Shown here piece by piece: positions 1 through 12,100 of a DNA stretch of 64,000 bases. Source of the stretch: Paralvinella palmiformis (lineage: Eukaryota; Annelida; Polychaeta; Terebellida; Alvinellidae); assembly GCA_025642065.1 (NCBI GenBank), contig JAODUP010000012.1, positions 2,098,501 to 2,162,500 of the forward strand. The letters run 5' to 3'. Positions within the stretch are counted from its first letter, which is position 1; every line of letters starts with the position of its first letter. The translations under genes and the position numbers were made by a program. The notes below the pieces were generated by a model, which saw only the letters and a program-made list of their open reading frames with translations, was not told the DNA's origin and did not search any database.

Positions 1-1193
1 TCACTGATGCTCATCTACGTAAATGTTTGCTTAACTTAAAGAAATACTGTGAAGTTTAAACTGTTTCTATAAAAATGCCAGTAGTTGCTTTTTTTCACAC
101 ATTCCTTTAGATTTTAAAGAATGGTTTTGGTTTATCGCTGAACCTATGTTTACATTAATGTTTATCTTTTAAAATAGAACAAATATTATAGAAAATTCTT
201 TTGTATCTCGTCTCAAGATTCCTTTTAATATGATTAAATAAATTTACAAAGCATAATTATCAAACCATTTATTATTATTTAGTCATTAACTTTTTACAGT
301 TACTGATCAAGATAGCTTGAATTATTTAATTTTAGTTTTGAAAAACTATAGATTGATAAACTATATAATTCTACATTTGATCAGATCTGCAAACCATATA
401 TTTTTTATGTCATCCACATAGATATTTTTAAGAATTAAATACTTTAACAAATAAAGTGTGCTTTGTAAAATATTTCAGTGCAGTAAAGAAAATATTAACA
501 ACTCTTCACCTACCCAGAATTTTTGCATTGTGATGTACAAGGTTTGTTTTAGTATCATAGTTTGGGGCCAGTTTATAATTTTATTTATGTTGCAAATCCA
601 GATCATATACTTGTTGATTTTGTCGTGTGATTTCAAGACCGAGTAATTTTACTGTATTTAATCTGTGATATGTACACTTATACTTCCATGGTCGTTTTCA
701 TTACTTTGGGTTTTTGAGTATTTTAAACTGTGATTACCATCAAATATTTGACACATTATATACTTTTATCTGTAAACTTCATATATTAGCTGTGGTATTA
801 TTGTTTTATTTAAAATACATTACTTGTATTTGATGGTTGACAATAATACAATGTTTTATTTGATTCAGTCAAACAGCTGTTATTCCTTTGCTTTTTATTT
901 GATCAGTATTTTGTATTGGTTGTTTCAAAACTGCTCGGTGTAATCAAGGAAATATTAGTTTTCAAAGCAGGCCTTTAAGTTTATGCATTTGTCCATCATT
1001 AATCATTATGCATAAAAAATGTATGCTTGGTGTAAATGGAATATTGCCCAGTGCTGGAATTAGTATTGTTTTGTTTGTGTCACATTTGTTAATTAATGAA
1101 ACTGACTACTTAGCCATCATATCTGTACCATTTATCTATTATGGGCAGCATTTACTGACATTGGAATTAACATCTGTCAAAATATTTTTGTTA
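1..1193. other. AT-rich sequence without a recognised gene
   Basis: AT-rich DNA with only short chance open frames (for example 458-646 and 1008-1220). None has a recognisable motif or flanking splice signals. It lies downstream of the SLX1 3' end. I see no promoter, RNA gene or transposon terminus here. Confidence 0.5.
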
Positions 1194-1199
1194 TTTATT
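1194..1199 (-). terminator. Candidate polyadenylation signal of SLX1
   Basis: AATAAA on the minus strand, about 165 nt downstream of the SLX1 stop codon. It is the only perfect hexamer I see in that interval. In such AT-rich DNA a chance match is possible. Confidence 0.4.
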
Positions 1200-1361
1200 A
1201 ATAAATGTAAAGGTAAATAAATTGTTGCTGTTCAATCAATATTTTTAAGCTTTATCTTGTGATTAGCATTTTGTGTACACTTTCTAAGTAGGTTTGCTAA
1301 CTGCAGCATTGAAATAGTGCTTTATATTAAAGTTTTAACACAAAACAATTGAGTCTCCCAG

Positions 1362-1391
1362 CTAATATGTCTCCATTTCTTCTTCTTCTTC
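1362..1391 (-). CDS. SLX1: SLX1 exon 5 (terminal, 9 codons plus stop)
   Basis: Acceptor TTTTGCAG|GAAGAA, then an acidic run (EEEEEMETY) and TAG. Phase 0 fits exon 4. Short, so somewhat less certain than the other exons. Confidence 0.75.
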   Translation of the reverse strand, partial: EEEEEMETY

Positions 1392-4300
1392 CTGCAAAAC
1401 AAGTGTTGGAATTAATTAATTTATAGGCTTATTTGGCAGAGCCATAAAGTTGGACAAATCAGAAAGTAAATGACAAACACTCTGAAACAACTCTGAATTG
1501 TGATGTTATTTGCACTTATTTAATTAATTAAACCAGGTTCCACTGAAGTAAGCTGACATATAATGGGATACAGTTCATTGAGATTTATGGCATTAATGTG
1601 GTGTAAATATTACCTCTTTTAAGTTCTGATAACATCCATTCTTCAGTCTTATCAAGTCTCCCCAGAGCATCAGTGTTTTACACTTGGGACACTGACCCTC
1701 TACTGGCATCATTTGGTTCTTTTCAGATCCCAGAAAACATTTAGCCAGGCAAAGTGTATGGGAGACAGCCTTGCAGCGAGTAATGATACAGTGCAGGGTG
1801 TTGGATTCAGGCTGAAAGCAATACAAATCTTAATTCACAGACAGTGTTTCATAAACTACATAACCCTCATTAAACAATTCTCATGTCTTTATCAAGATGA
1901 TAGTCCTACATATGTAAATATGATATAAATAACTTATTTAATAATTACAATACTGTGCAATTATTACCATACAGACAAATATATGTGCCTGCATACACAT
2001 GCACACATGATGTGCATCTAAAAAAAGTATAATCTAACAACCTTGGGTTCTTACTAAACCAACCAGGACATGGAGATGTTTTTAACCAACCAAACAGGAC
2101 ATGGAGATTATTTTTTCAACATCATCATTCAACACCAATACTGTCTTCAGCATAAAGGGGCTATTTCTTATTGCACAATGTATGGATAGTGTAGCATGTA
2201 CATGTAGATTTTTCTGATGTTTCACCCGTATTAACACCAGTAAGTCGGACGCCACCATAAGCTGCATGTTGACGTAACTGCACCCAAATAGCAATAAATA
2301 TTTCACTCCCTGGTATGATAAGAAAACAAATTAATACTAAGAAAAGACGTGATAATGATTGCTTTAAATATAGGTACCACATAATGGGTTATATTTTCCT
2401 CATGGGTCGCCCCTTGGCTATATCATATGTCCCAGGTGTGACCAGTGCCTAAAGTAACAATTCGCTCCCGGCGAAATGTAGTGCAGCCATCACAAAGCAC
2501 AACTCCACTGCTACAGTGTCAGTTCTACTGCCTCAGAAAAGACAAAGATTTCAGTCTCCACCCTGTAAGCATCAAGCACTCTCCACACCCATCATCCAAA
2601 TGGACACGTAGTGGCTCATTGTCAAAACATCTACGGTAGATGTCTTGACAATTTCTTTACCAAGGGAAGCATTCCATTCAATGCAACAGAACATGCTCTC
2701 TATGCCAAAATCTTTGGTATGGCTGGCCCAGGATATACACCACCAAACAGCAAACAATTGGAAACAAACTGCCAGATAATGGGCATGATCAATTAAAAGA
2801 GGATATAAAGAAATCACTGGATGGCAAGATTGCTACTCTTGTGCTAGTCCAATGTGTACAATCGGATAGCTAATTGTCTGCAAATGGATGGGAAGACATT
2901 TTTTCTAGATAGTAATGACACTAGTTCTATGACTAAATCAGCTGACAATTGCAAACTTCTATGCAAAAATTCTATCAAGACTGGCAAGAAAAAGTTCAAC
3001 TGCACAGTAATGAGTGTCATGACTGATAATCCTAAAAATATGGAAAGGATGAGACTCATGAGAGCTAGCCTATGTGAAGATGACATGGGTATGTTGATCT
3101 ATGGATGCTTAACCCACTGGCTCAACCTTCTACTTAGTTCTAGGTCAGGATATTATACCATCTTCTGTAATGATGCATGTCACTGAAGTGCAGAAACATT
3201 TCTGTAACCACCACAAGCCTAATGGATGGCTTTCAGAATGTAAGGAAAGTGTGAAACCTCAGTTTCCCAATGACACTAGGTGGAAAAGTCAGCTAACTTG
3301 CCTCGACACTTTCATAAAGAACAGGACTCACTACATGATAATTGTACAGGACCATGAAGATGAGATGGATGCTAACATTGCCAAGAAAATCCAGGACTTC
3401 AAGAATGCACAGGATCTGGCTGCTCAACTTCGGCCAATAGGATATGCCCTGGACAAATCTCAAAGTCGGAACTGCTCGAATGCTGTTGGTTGTCGTATCT
3501 GGATACAGTTAAAAGTGGAGCCTGTTCTTGAACAGAACATTTGGTTGCAAAAAAACGTCATCCCAGATATCAAGGTGAAAAAACTCACAATGACGCAAAT
3601 GAATACAGTGAATGAGTGGCTTGTGGCTAAAGACCCAAAGTACATTTGGTACCTCATTGCTTATGAAGCTAAAGCTTCTCCCTTCCCTCCTTCATTCTTC
3701 ACAGACAATGCAGTCAGCCTATCCCCAGTAACATAGTGGCAGGCCCTCAAAGCTTATGGCATCTCCCAGGATTTCCTTAAGCTTGCAGTTCAACTGTTAT
3801 CTGCACCAGCATCGTCTGCATCAATTGAACAATAGAGGAATAGGTTGAGTGTTGAAAAGGCATCAAAGCTAGCACTGAATGCTATCATCTGCTAAAGGGT
3901 AAAGTTGAGTTGGACTACTAGTATTAAGTGTAAATCATTATCATTAGATATTATGCACAATTTTATACATACATACGTGTCTGTATATCAAATGGTGATC
4001 ATATAAATTATAATGTTTTTAAATCATTGCTCATGTAACATAACTTAGCGTTCAGTGTAGTATATTAAAATCTATATGTTATTCTACAAACTTGTTATTA
4101 CTTGTCTGTTTATTTATTTCCAAGTATGAATACTGCATATTTTATATATTGTACATTTGGTTGCATATAAACTTAAACTTTACTTAAATGCATTATTACA
4201 AATAAAATTATGTCTGCAAATTGTTGTTTTGTTTCATTCCCAGCAATATTATTAAAAGCAAACTCCCAACAATATAAATAAATGCATTCTTATCACAAAC

Positions 4301-7300
4301 ATAGGCATCTAATCTACAAACATGACATCCAAAACTACCAATGTACCATAGTGGTTTTTCACATCAAAAAGGGTTTTTGACGGTTCAAAACAGGTTTTTG
4401 ACAAAGTAGGTCTCTGACATCAGAACCTGAATGCTGCTCCAGGGAGATCTAGCTGATGAAACAACCGACATACATTTGTAATACTCAAGTTAGTTATAGC
4501 CAAGTGTTACAGTGTATCAAAAGACTTGAAATGAAAATAAAGGAGATAGTCCTTATATTTGTCACCATTGGGATCAGTGTCTCCTTCCCATGAAGGATTG
4601 TATTTGCTTTCACTTTTTCCCCCATGGTGAATTCATCAAGTTATAGATCTATATTATTTACAATAAATCATGTATTAGGAGCCATGTCCAAGGTATTCCA
4701 AATGTTTCCTCCCCCCCCCCAAAAAAAAAAAACCCAATGGATATGGGCCCCTTATTCTGGGATAATTTGTAACTTTCATTGACAAAATGTACAACCTTTT
4801 ATATCCCTCACCCGTTCTATTTTTTTCAGTGCAAATTCAGCATGAATGGAGATACCCTAACCCTTATCTTTAGCCTTATCTAGAATACATACAGGTAGAG
4901 AGCCAGTACCATATGGTTTAATGTTTTGATGAAAGAAGCCAATGCTCTGTGTGATATCTTAATACCCCTTAATAAACCAGTGTTTTATTGGAGAAGGAGC
5001 TCAATTTGAAAGTATAAGTCACTTGAATACAATTACACACTCAATTATGAGGGAAATAAGCAAATAAAAATGAGATTTGTCCCCCAAAAAGGAGGAAATA
5101 AAGGAGATCTAGCAGAATCATGAAATAAAGGAGATTCTTTGAAATAAAGGAGATGTGGACAATGTGTTACCTGTGTTTATTGGATACTTAAAAAAAACAT
5201 TTTCTATTACACATCATATAAATGCTGCCCTAATTCCAAAGCTTCAATGGTTAAACTTTAATTAGGAAATATAAATACTTCTTTATCAAACCACTACATG
5301 ACTAATTATAATGCTAACATGGCAATAATCCAACATCAGTAATCTGACATTTTCTTACGCGACGAAAACTGCTGGAATATCCTGGTCTGACTACACACAT
5401 ACATACACTCACTCACCAAAATCTTCTGTAGGCAGATAGCACACCTGGGCCTCGTGTTTGTCAGCGATGTCATTGAGAAGATTTCATCGCATTTATCATC
5501 CATTGTTTCTCTATCCATAGTTTTTGCCTGAGAGTTTGCTACAGTTGATACTTTGGTGCTTTTCACTGGTCCATAAGCTATGGGCATGTGTGCCGGAGGC
5601 TGTCGTTCTGGATGAAAATCTTTCTGATACTCCTGTTTGAGCCATCTGATAGTTAGTGGAAGACGATTCCATGGTCCGGTTCTCACCATTTCAGACACAA
5701 TCCTCAGTTTGAACTCGTACCTTGTCTCCTTCTTCTTTTTTCCTATCAAATGGCGCAGTCGTCTCGATGTCTTAGGATTCTGCCATGCCCATTCGAACTG
5801 GAGACGTTCAGCAAGAGATAATAATAATTCTTTTATTAAAACATCAGCATAGAACTCCATGGATAATACAGAAGAAATGTATTCCTTATTACAACAAGAC
5901 TTATAAAGTTATATTATACATTAAAAGTTAGTATCTCATAATTTCTAGACAAATTTAAACCAAGAGTGCAGTAAATTTATCACATCTTACATCTTCTATG
6001 TTTATTATGATTATTTAACCCTGTAAATTGCCATTGAATGAATTGTATTACTTGAATAAGGCACTGCATCGATTTTGGCATTTAATAATTTTTACTATCT
6101 TTAACAAATAAGATACAACATGAAATCAGTAAACATACCCGTAATGCTGCTATTTGATTTGGAAATCCATGAATTATGAGAACCATTTCCCTGCAAAACA
6201 ATGTATATGTATCACACATGAATACCAAACAATATTTTTATGCTTGGCTATGTACCTTCCGCACAACTTTCAACTTTTAAAACCATGTGTAATCTAAATT
6301 GTGAAATTAAGCAGATCAGGCAATCAAATCTCTTGTATTTTTAGAAGTATAATTTTTGCAGGTTAATTTTTTTATGACATGGAATAAATGGATCTATCAT
6401 TTTTATTTATTTTTAATAAATACTGGGGAAAAAACTTAACCTTACTAGCAAAGTCTGCTGACTCTAGTTTCAAACCAGTATTGTAAATATTGTTTTCAAC
6501 AATGAAATTTTTATCATACTTACTTCACCTCATTATCACACTGATAGAATATTTCTGATATACACATATACATGCCAGGATCTTGTCTAAATACAGAGTA
6601 TGCTGTAATCCCACTATCACACCTTTTAATAGCTTGAACCACACTTCCTTTTTATTTTCAAATTGCTCATTCAAGCATTTACTAATGACCAATAAAAAAC
6701 AAACTACAGCTGTACCAGACCTGGTGTTTTCATACAGGAGTTAAAATATCTCTGCTCGCATTTAACTGGCTTAATATTGACTACAGATGTTAGCCAATGA
6801 CAACTATAAAATGGTCATGTTACATGATCAAAGCATAAGTGACAGAAATAAGGTCATTTGGGTACTTTGATACAAATATTGCTTTCTCCTGCACAGAATT
6901 TCATCGATATGCTGTTTAACCACTCAGTTTCAGCATCATGTTCCTCCATATGGTGCACATTATTGACCAAAGTGAAGTAATGTCAAAGCTACCAACATAC
7001 ATACGATACAGATACATACGGTATATAGTAACCAAAAATGACACTAAATTCCATCAAAAATATCAAATGATAAATAATTCCCTAGATAACCAGAACCCAG
7101 AACTTTTCCTGTATAAACCTTTATTGGATAATACAAAAGATAAATATTTGATCATAATCCAAAATACTGTCATCACTGGTAAATGGTTTAGTGATATTAG
7201 CAATTTATATAATTTGTTCCTTTAAATATTATGGCATTATTAATTTAGCAGATAATCATGATTGATGATAACAAATGGCATTGTATGTGGTTATTAATAT

Positions 7301-8210
7301 TATATATAGAGATGTGTATAGCTAATACATTTTAATCACAAATTATTTGAAATGGATTCTTCATTTTTTTTTTCATTTTAGAGACAGTATCAATATTAAA
7401 TGAACTTTAAACATGATTATTATATACAAACATAAATAACTAGGGACTGCATTGGTTATGTAGAAAATAATTGATGTACTTGCATCAAGTACTGGACTTA
7501 GACAAAACGGCATGGGATGGTGGTTAAAGTGTATTTGAGCCATGTCTGATGTTTTGTGTCTTATAATGACCACAGCACAATTGGACATGGAGGTAAATAT
7601 CACCATGACAGCAGACATAACAGAATGTTAAAAACATGCACATCTTCCAGCTGCTGTCAAAATGATATAGCAATCTATCTGTGAACTTTTACCTAGCACA
7701 AAGAGTTTGGTGTTATATCAACAGAGATGCCTTTCTCAGATAATTTCTAGTACTGTGCTCTCTTCCCACATAAAGATATATTTGTTACTTTCCCCTGAGG
7801 CTAAAAGCTAGTTATTATATAGTTATTAATACTGTATACTAGTATTATAAAAATTTGTTCAGATGCACTGATCATCAGTCAGTTTAACTTGGGAATAAAG
7901 CTTATTAATGCATTAAATACTATCAGTAATTTAAGTTATAATATCTCACCATACATACTATATACATTGTCATGTTTATGTCATTGCTAATGCTAGGGTA
8001 ATAATTTATATTCTGTAATTATATGTTATCAACATCAGAGTGTATCATGTAAATATTATTATGCCATTATAACATATCATAAACAATATATGCATGATAC
8101 TCTTCCTTTTTGTATTTTTATCAAATTACTATGTATTGGTATTTTTGCAAATGCTTGGATGAATAACTGGATTTGGTAAAACTGAAAATACTTGAAATTG
8201 TAATTAAGTA

Positions 8211-8246
<36 letters not shown>

Positions 8247-8660
8247 TATCACTATATGGGTCATGTACTTAACCCATCTCTGATTAGTAGTTAGTTCCAC
8301 TAAAACAATCTATAATGATATATCTATTATTCATTTATTGGGTGTTTTAATTAACTAGATATATATCATATACTGATATAGACTATTAGACCCTCTCACG
8401 GGCCTCTGTCTAGACTAGACTAGACAATAGAGTCTAGTAACTAGACTAGTGTCTAGTCTATCCTAGAAAGCTAGATTCTAGTCTCACCATGGACCTTTGC
8501 CACTTGTTCGTTTTGCACCTCCTGCTTGTCGACCACGATTATGTTGCTTCACTCTGCGATTCGGATCAACAGTGAAGCCAATGTATGTGTGACCTTTATA
8601 CTTAGGATTAGTACAATATAATAAATAAACACCAAAGAAATTTTCTACTTCGACGACCAT
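1362..8660 (-). CDS. SLX1: SLX1, GIY-YIG structure-specific endonuclease subunit (5 exons)
   Basis: Joining 8488-8660, 6139-6190, 5417-5797, 1614-1811 and 1362-1391 (complement) gives 834 nt, or 277 residues, close to the 275 of human SLX1. All four introns are GT-AG and phases agree. The family is the catalytic subunit that works with SLX4 on flaps, replication forks and Holliday junctions in the nucleus. Visible motifs: the GIY-YIG nuclease core starts with GVYLLY (residues 10-15) and YIGFT (26-30). Arg36 in the NRRV context aligns with human Arg41, and Glu77 in FEWAW aligns with human Glu82, so both catalytic residues are kept. The C-terminal zinc finger has CAIC, then C-x4-C, SHTLC and GQCPKC, followed by the family signature LLWGDLI as LMLWGDLI. 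The gene looks intact. It sits head-to-head with the FABP gene, and its 3.6 kb third intron carries a hAT relic. No better alternative identity. Confidence 0.94.
1614..1811 (-). CDS. SLX1: SLX1 exon 4 (zinc finger)
   Basis: Acceptor TTTCAG|CCTGAA. Encodes the remaining zinc ligands (HCIITRC, SHTLC, GQCPKC) and [10 protein letters not shown], which is diagnostic for SLX1. Donor AAAGAG|GTAATA, phase 0. Confidence 0.92.
2055..2108. repeat. Short tandem duplication
   Basis: Two adjacent near-copies of a unit containing CCAACC and AGGACATGGAGAT, inside SLX1 intron 3. Confidence 0.6.
2430..3900 (+). pseudogene. Broken hAT-family transposase in SLX1 intron 3
   Basis: Several frame-shifted plus-strand pieces (about 2611-2796, 2854-3186, 3170-3736 and to ~3895) read in order like a hAT transposase: an RNase H-like core start resembling the family DGWSN motif but with a stop, then GKTFFLDS, a VMTDNPKNM block with the conserved Asp-Asn, [11 protein letters not shown], and a C-terminal dimerisation block with [13 protein letters not shown] followed by a stop. 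At least three frame breaks and two in-frame stops make it non-functional. Termini and target-site duplications were not identified. It lies antisense to SLX1. Confidence 0.8.
4530..5165. repeat. Reiterated AAATAAAGGAGAT motif
   Basis: The 13-mer occurs at about 4534, 5096, 5123 and 5141 in SLX1 intron 3, close downstream of the hAT relic. A related AAATAAAGGAATT motif appears in reverse orientation near 13.9 and 14.45 kb. Possibly subterminal repeats of a decayed DNA element. Confidence 0.4.
5417..5797 (-). CDS. SLX1: SLX1 exon 3 (end of nuclease domain, first zinc ligands)
   Basis: Acceptor CTCCAG|TTCGAA; the exon opens with [14 protein letters not shown], whose Glu is the predicted metal ligand. 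It ends in phase 0 after the first Cys pair (CAIC), donor TTTTG|GTGAGT. Confidence 0.94.
6139..6190 (-). CDS. SLX1: SLX1 exon 2
   Basis: A 52 nt exon too short to be found as an ORF. Acceptor CTGCAG|GG and donor CGG|GTATGT; it encodes [17 protein letters not shown], matching the human SLX1 stretch that precedes FEWAW. Confidence 0.93.
6191..8487. other. SLX1 intron 1
   Basis: A 2.3 kb AT-rich intron. I see no exon or RNA gene. It contains an (AT)n tract near 8215-8241 flanked by inverted GTATACTATA/TATAGTATA sequence and, beside the exon 1 donor, a cluster of CTAGACT-like words (8398-8483). Confidence 0.7.
8398..8483. repeat. CTAGACT-rich cluster next to the SLX1 exon 1 donor
   Basis: About ten overlapping CTAGA/TCTAG words within 86 bp, ending 5 bp from the exon. 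Low-complexity in character; function unknown. Confidence 0.6.
8488..8660 (-). CDS. SLX1: SLX1 exon 1 (GIY-YIG core)
   Basis: Start ATG at 8660-8658; the first residues [15 protein letters not shown] match the family N-terminus. Donor CATG|GTGAGAC, leaving two bases of Trp58. The exon contains the YIG strand and the catalytic-type Arg36. Confidence 0.93.
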
Positions 8661-9065
8661 ACTGACAGTGATACTATCAGTAATAGGCTAATGATAATAA
8701 GTTCATAACGGCTAAAATATACCCGCCATTTGGCCCATTACAACCAATATGTTTACTATTACAAATGGCAAACAGTCTTTCAGTATAAAATTAACATATT
8801 TTCAGCGAAACTGTACGCCAACATGGCACCGTCCATCTTCGAAAGATGATTTCAGATACAAAGTCTATAGGCGACCTATATTTCTCGCAGGCGAATGGTA
8901 AACAAGGGAATCGGGGTCGGTCAAGGGTCAAGCAGCACATGGCGTTAGCTTGACAGCTGGCCGACAGATTTATGAAAATATCCGGCTCTCGGGTGAAGCA
9001 TTCCAGCTCCAGTCTCTCGTTTGAGTAGCATCGTCCATCTTGATCCTGTATCCGCTGAGTTCGCC
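8661..9065. promoter_or_regulatory. Shared head-to-head intergenic region SLX1/FABP
   Basis: The start codons of SLX1 (minus) and FABP (plus) are separated by 405 bp, so both promoters and both 5' UTRs must fit here unless non-coding first exons lie elsewhere. It is less AT-rich than the flanks and has CpG-containing stretches (GATTCGGG-type words near 8910-9010). I see no obvious TATA box on either strand. Confidence 0.55.
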
Positions 9066-9135
9066 ATGTCTAAATTTGTAGGACAGTGGAAGCTAGAAGG
9101 CTCTGAGAATTTCGATGAGTATATGAAGGCATTGG
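9066..9135 (+). CDS. FABP: FABP exon 1
   Basis: ATG at 9066, [20 protein letters not shown]; donor TTGG|GTGAGT in phase 1. The first in-frame ATG matches the family start. Confidence 0.95.
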
Positions 9136-12100
9136 GTGAGTAGAATTTTGACCCTTTCCGCTTTTGTGGGATTAGATCTCGTGAGAAATCCAGACATTAA
9201 AAGTAGAAGTCTACTGTACCAGTCTCTGAGCCTGTCTGGACAGTCACAGTGACATTGTGGCCGTCCATTCGTCATTTCGTGGACATGAATAGTTTTATCA
9301 TTCTGACGCCACGATAATATTGTATCAAACCTTCTTGGGTACGGACTACGGTGGATTAATATATAGCCTGTGTAGTGTATTATAGATTAGATATAAATCT
9401 AGTAGATACTTGCAGGAATAGATGGACTTCATCAGTTAACCTCGTGTTAAGATGACATAATCATGATAATTATTATAAGACATAAGTCTAGACGCTTTAT
9501 ATACTAATATAGGTACGTGACAAAACTCGGCACAAGTTTATAGACTAGATCTGCGCCTCCGTGGTCTAGCGATTATGATATATTAAAGTCTAATTATTAT
9601 TTTCTATTTGAATTCAATTTATTTTCAACATTGATTCATTGATTGAACATGTCTGGTGCTTGGATGTTTCCAGTAATTAGTAATACTGCTGCCTATGTTT
9701 TCATAACTTAAGACTAAGTCTAAGTGTGTGGTATTTTATATTCTATGCCAGTCGCCCAGTGCTATACTTTCAACTTTGTAGAGACTAGATCTAGTTGTGA
9801 AATATATTTCTGATTTGTAGTAGCTACCATTTAATATGTGAACTTATTATAATTGTTGTTCATGTCTTGTTTTATCTGTGTTTTGTTGTTGTTGTGATGC
9901 AGTATCTAGTTGGTAAGTGATATTAGTAATTAACTGTGCGTTTTATGTTATTATGAAACCGTGTTAATCAGTGATAATCTTGGTGTTGATCAGTTAAATT
10001 GCAGTTAACACACAGTATTGTTCATTATGTTCAGTATAGAATTTGGTTTTTAGTGCATGAATAGTTTAGCATTTCAGCTACACAAATAACACGCTTATTC
10101 TTCTGTATTGGTGGCTGAATAACTAACTGGTAGCACTAGACTGTTAAATTTATAGAGCACAGTATGATTTTAATAATACAGCCGTTGAACATGCAGTGTG
10201 CACAAAGGTGGCAGTAAAACACCAATCATCATCATCCTTGAACATGCAGACAGTTATACAGACTGACAGACAAACACACAGTTCTTATATACATGCATAC
10301 ATTCATATATTTCTACAAACTACATAATTGTTATCATACATAGTGTTATTTTACATAGTAACAAACACATTTAACGAACAGTAATTGAGCTATTAAATAC
10401 AGTAACTATAGTCAGCACCAAAGTCATTTATGTTAAAACAGTTTGCTGGAAATGTGTAGACTTGGCTAAAAATAAACCACAATTGATTACTGTGGAACTG
10501 GTGAGAATGATATTATAATTATGGATTTTTTACTACATTTAAACAAGTTGCTGATACATTTTGTGGGAAAATAGGATCGGCCATATTCACTCTGTGAAGT
10601 AATTTCTGCAAAGAGCGCATCATTTTTTTAAAGGATAATTATTTGCAAGATGTGCTTTCTCCCAACAATGGACGAAAACAGACGGTTATTATTATTTGTA
10701 ATGTACTGAAAGCTGTTTTACGTTGATATTGAACCATGTGTTGGAAAAACCTGTTGTCACAAGTGTGCCATCACCAAATGGGGAATGTACCTCGATTAAT
10801 CGGTGGGTATTGATCGAGTTTGAGATACTGGCATGAACACCTGTTACACGGTGTCAGCAGATGTGTGTCTAGTGTGTAGATGTTCACATGGTTTGGCTGA
10901 GCAATTGATTTGGCACAGAAGAGCAGAATTTTTCACCTGCCAATAGCCCTCCCGTGATCAGAGATTCAATAATCACACATTTATGTGTTATGAAAGTGTT
11001 CATTCGAACAGTTTCATGTGAGCTCTGTCACTATTGTAGGTGATGCAGCCATGCTATTGGCGTTACCGAGTGTTACATAACATCCCCAGTATTTAGTTCT
11101 TCTTACTGTGTTAACTTAGCATTTTAGGCTTTTGTGAAAGTTATGTTGTAGTTAGTACGTTTCGAAAGCTGTATAAAACTAAACAAAACCCGTGATCTTC
11201 TTGAGTGCTGGTGTATAATCATTTTGAATTACTGTACTCCATATACTGGCTTGCCTTACCCGAGTCTGTATCAACATCTGGTTAAATATTTAACCAGGTG
11301 TAGATCCCCAAATAACATTCCCATCTTCCCATTCTACCAAAATTTCTTCGGCTGATTTCAGCCAAGATACACTGAAATAAGTTAAGCAAACCATTTTCGA
11401 GCGACCAGTGCACATCTCAAGCTAGCCCGGCCTAAATGGAAACTGAAAATGGTCTTATCCGGGTCAGATATAAATAAATGTCAGGCTCATTCTTATTTAC
11501 AATATTAACCTTCTAACCAAATCCATATTATTTGTACAGCGCCTTTGAATGGCTCCTACTAGTAAGGGCGCTTTATTAAATATACAATATTATAATATAT
11601 ATATATATATATAACCAAGGTTAATGCAGTGAATATAGATTACTTGAGTCTTAACTATAAACGGCAATGTTGATCATGCTGACGAATGGATGTCTTTTAG
11701 TGAATAAGCTACGGTTGCAGCAGGCTGTATTATTATTGTTTGTTGAGCTTGGAGCCAATAAAGTGCAACCTGTGTACGTGATGTGGATGCTCAATGACGC
11801 TCGTTCGGCAGCACGTGTTCCCAAACAGCCCCAGGCTCTCGCAAATGAGAACGCGTTGTGAATGAAATAGAATGAGCGTTCACAGTTGAGCAAGAGGAAG
11901 GCTCAGTCTATGGAGATCGCAAGCTAAACCTGTTCTGTGTGCCTTTGTACTGAGGCAGCCGGGGTGGGGTGTATGCGGTAGTATATGTTGTCGGTCATTC
12001 CAGGCGTCGGCGAGGTTATCTCTTGTCAGCCTGCACTTAGCACTCTGTATACCGTGGCACCAGCATATGGTTGGTCATTCGGGTCATAATGCGCTGTTTT

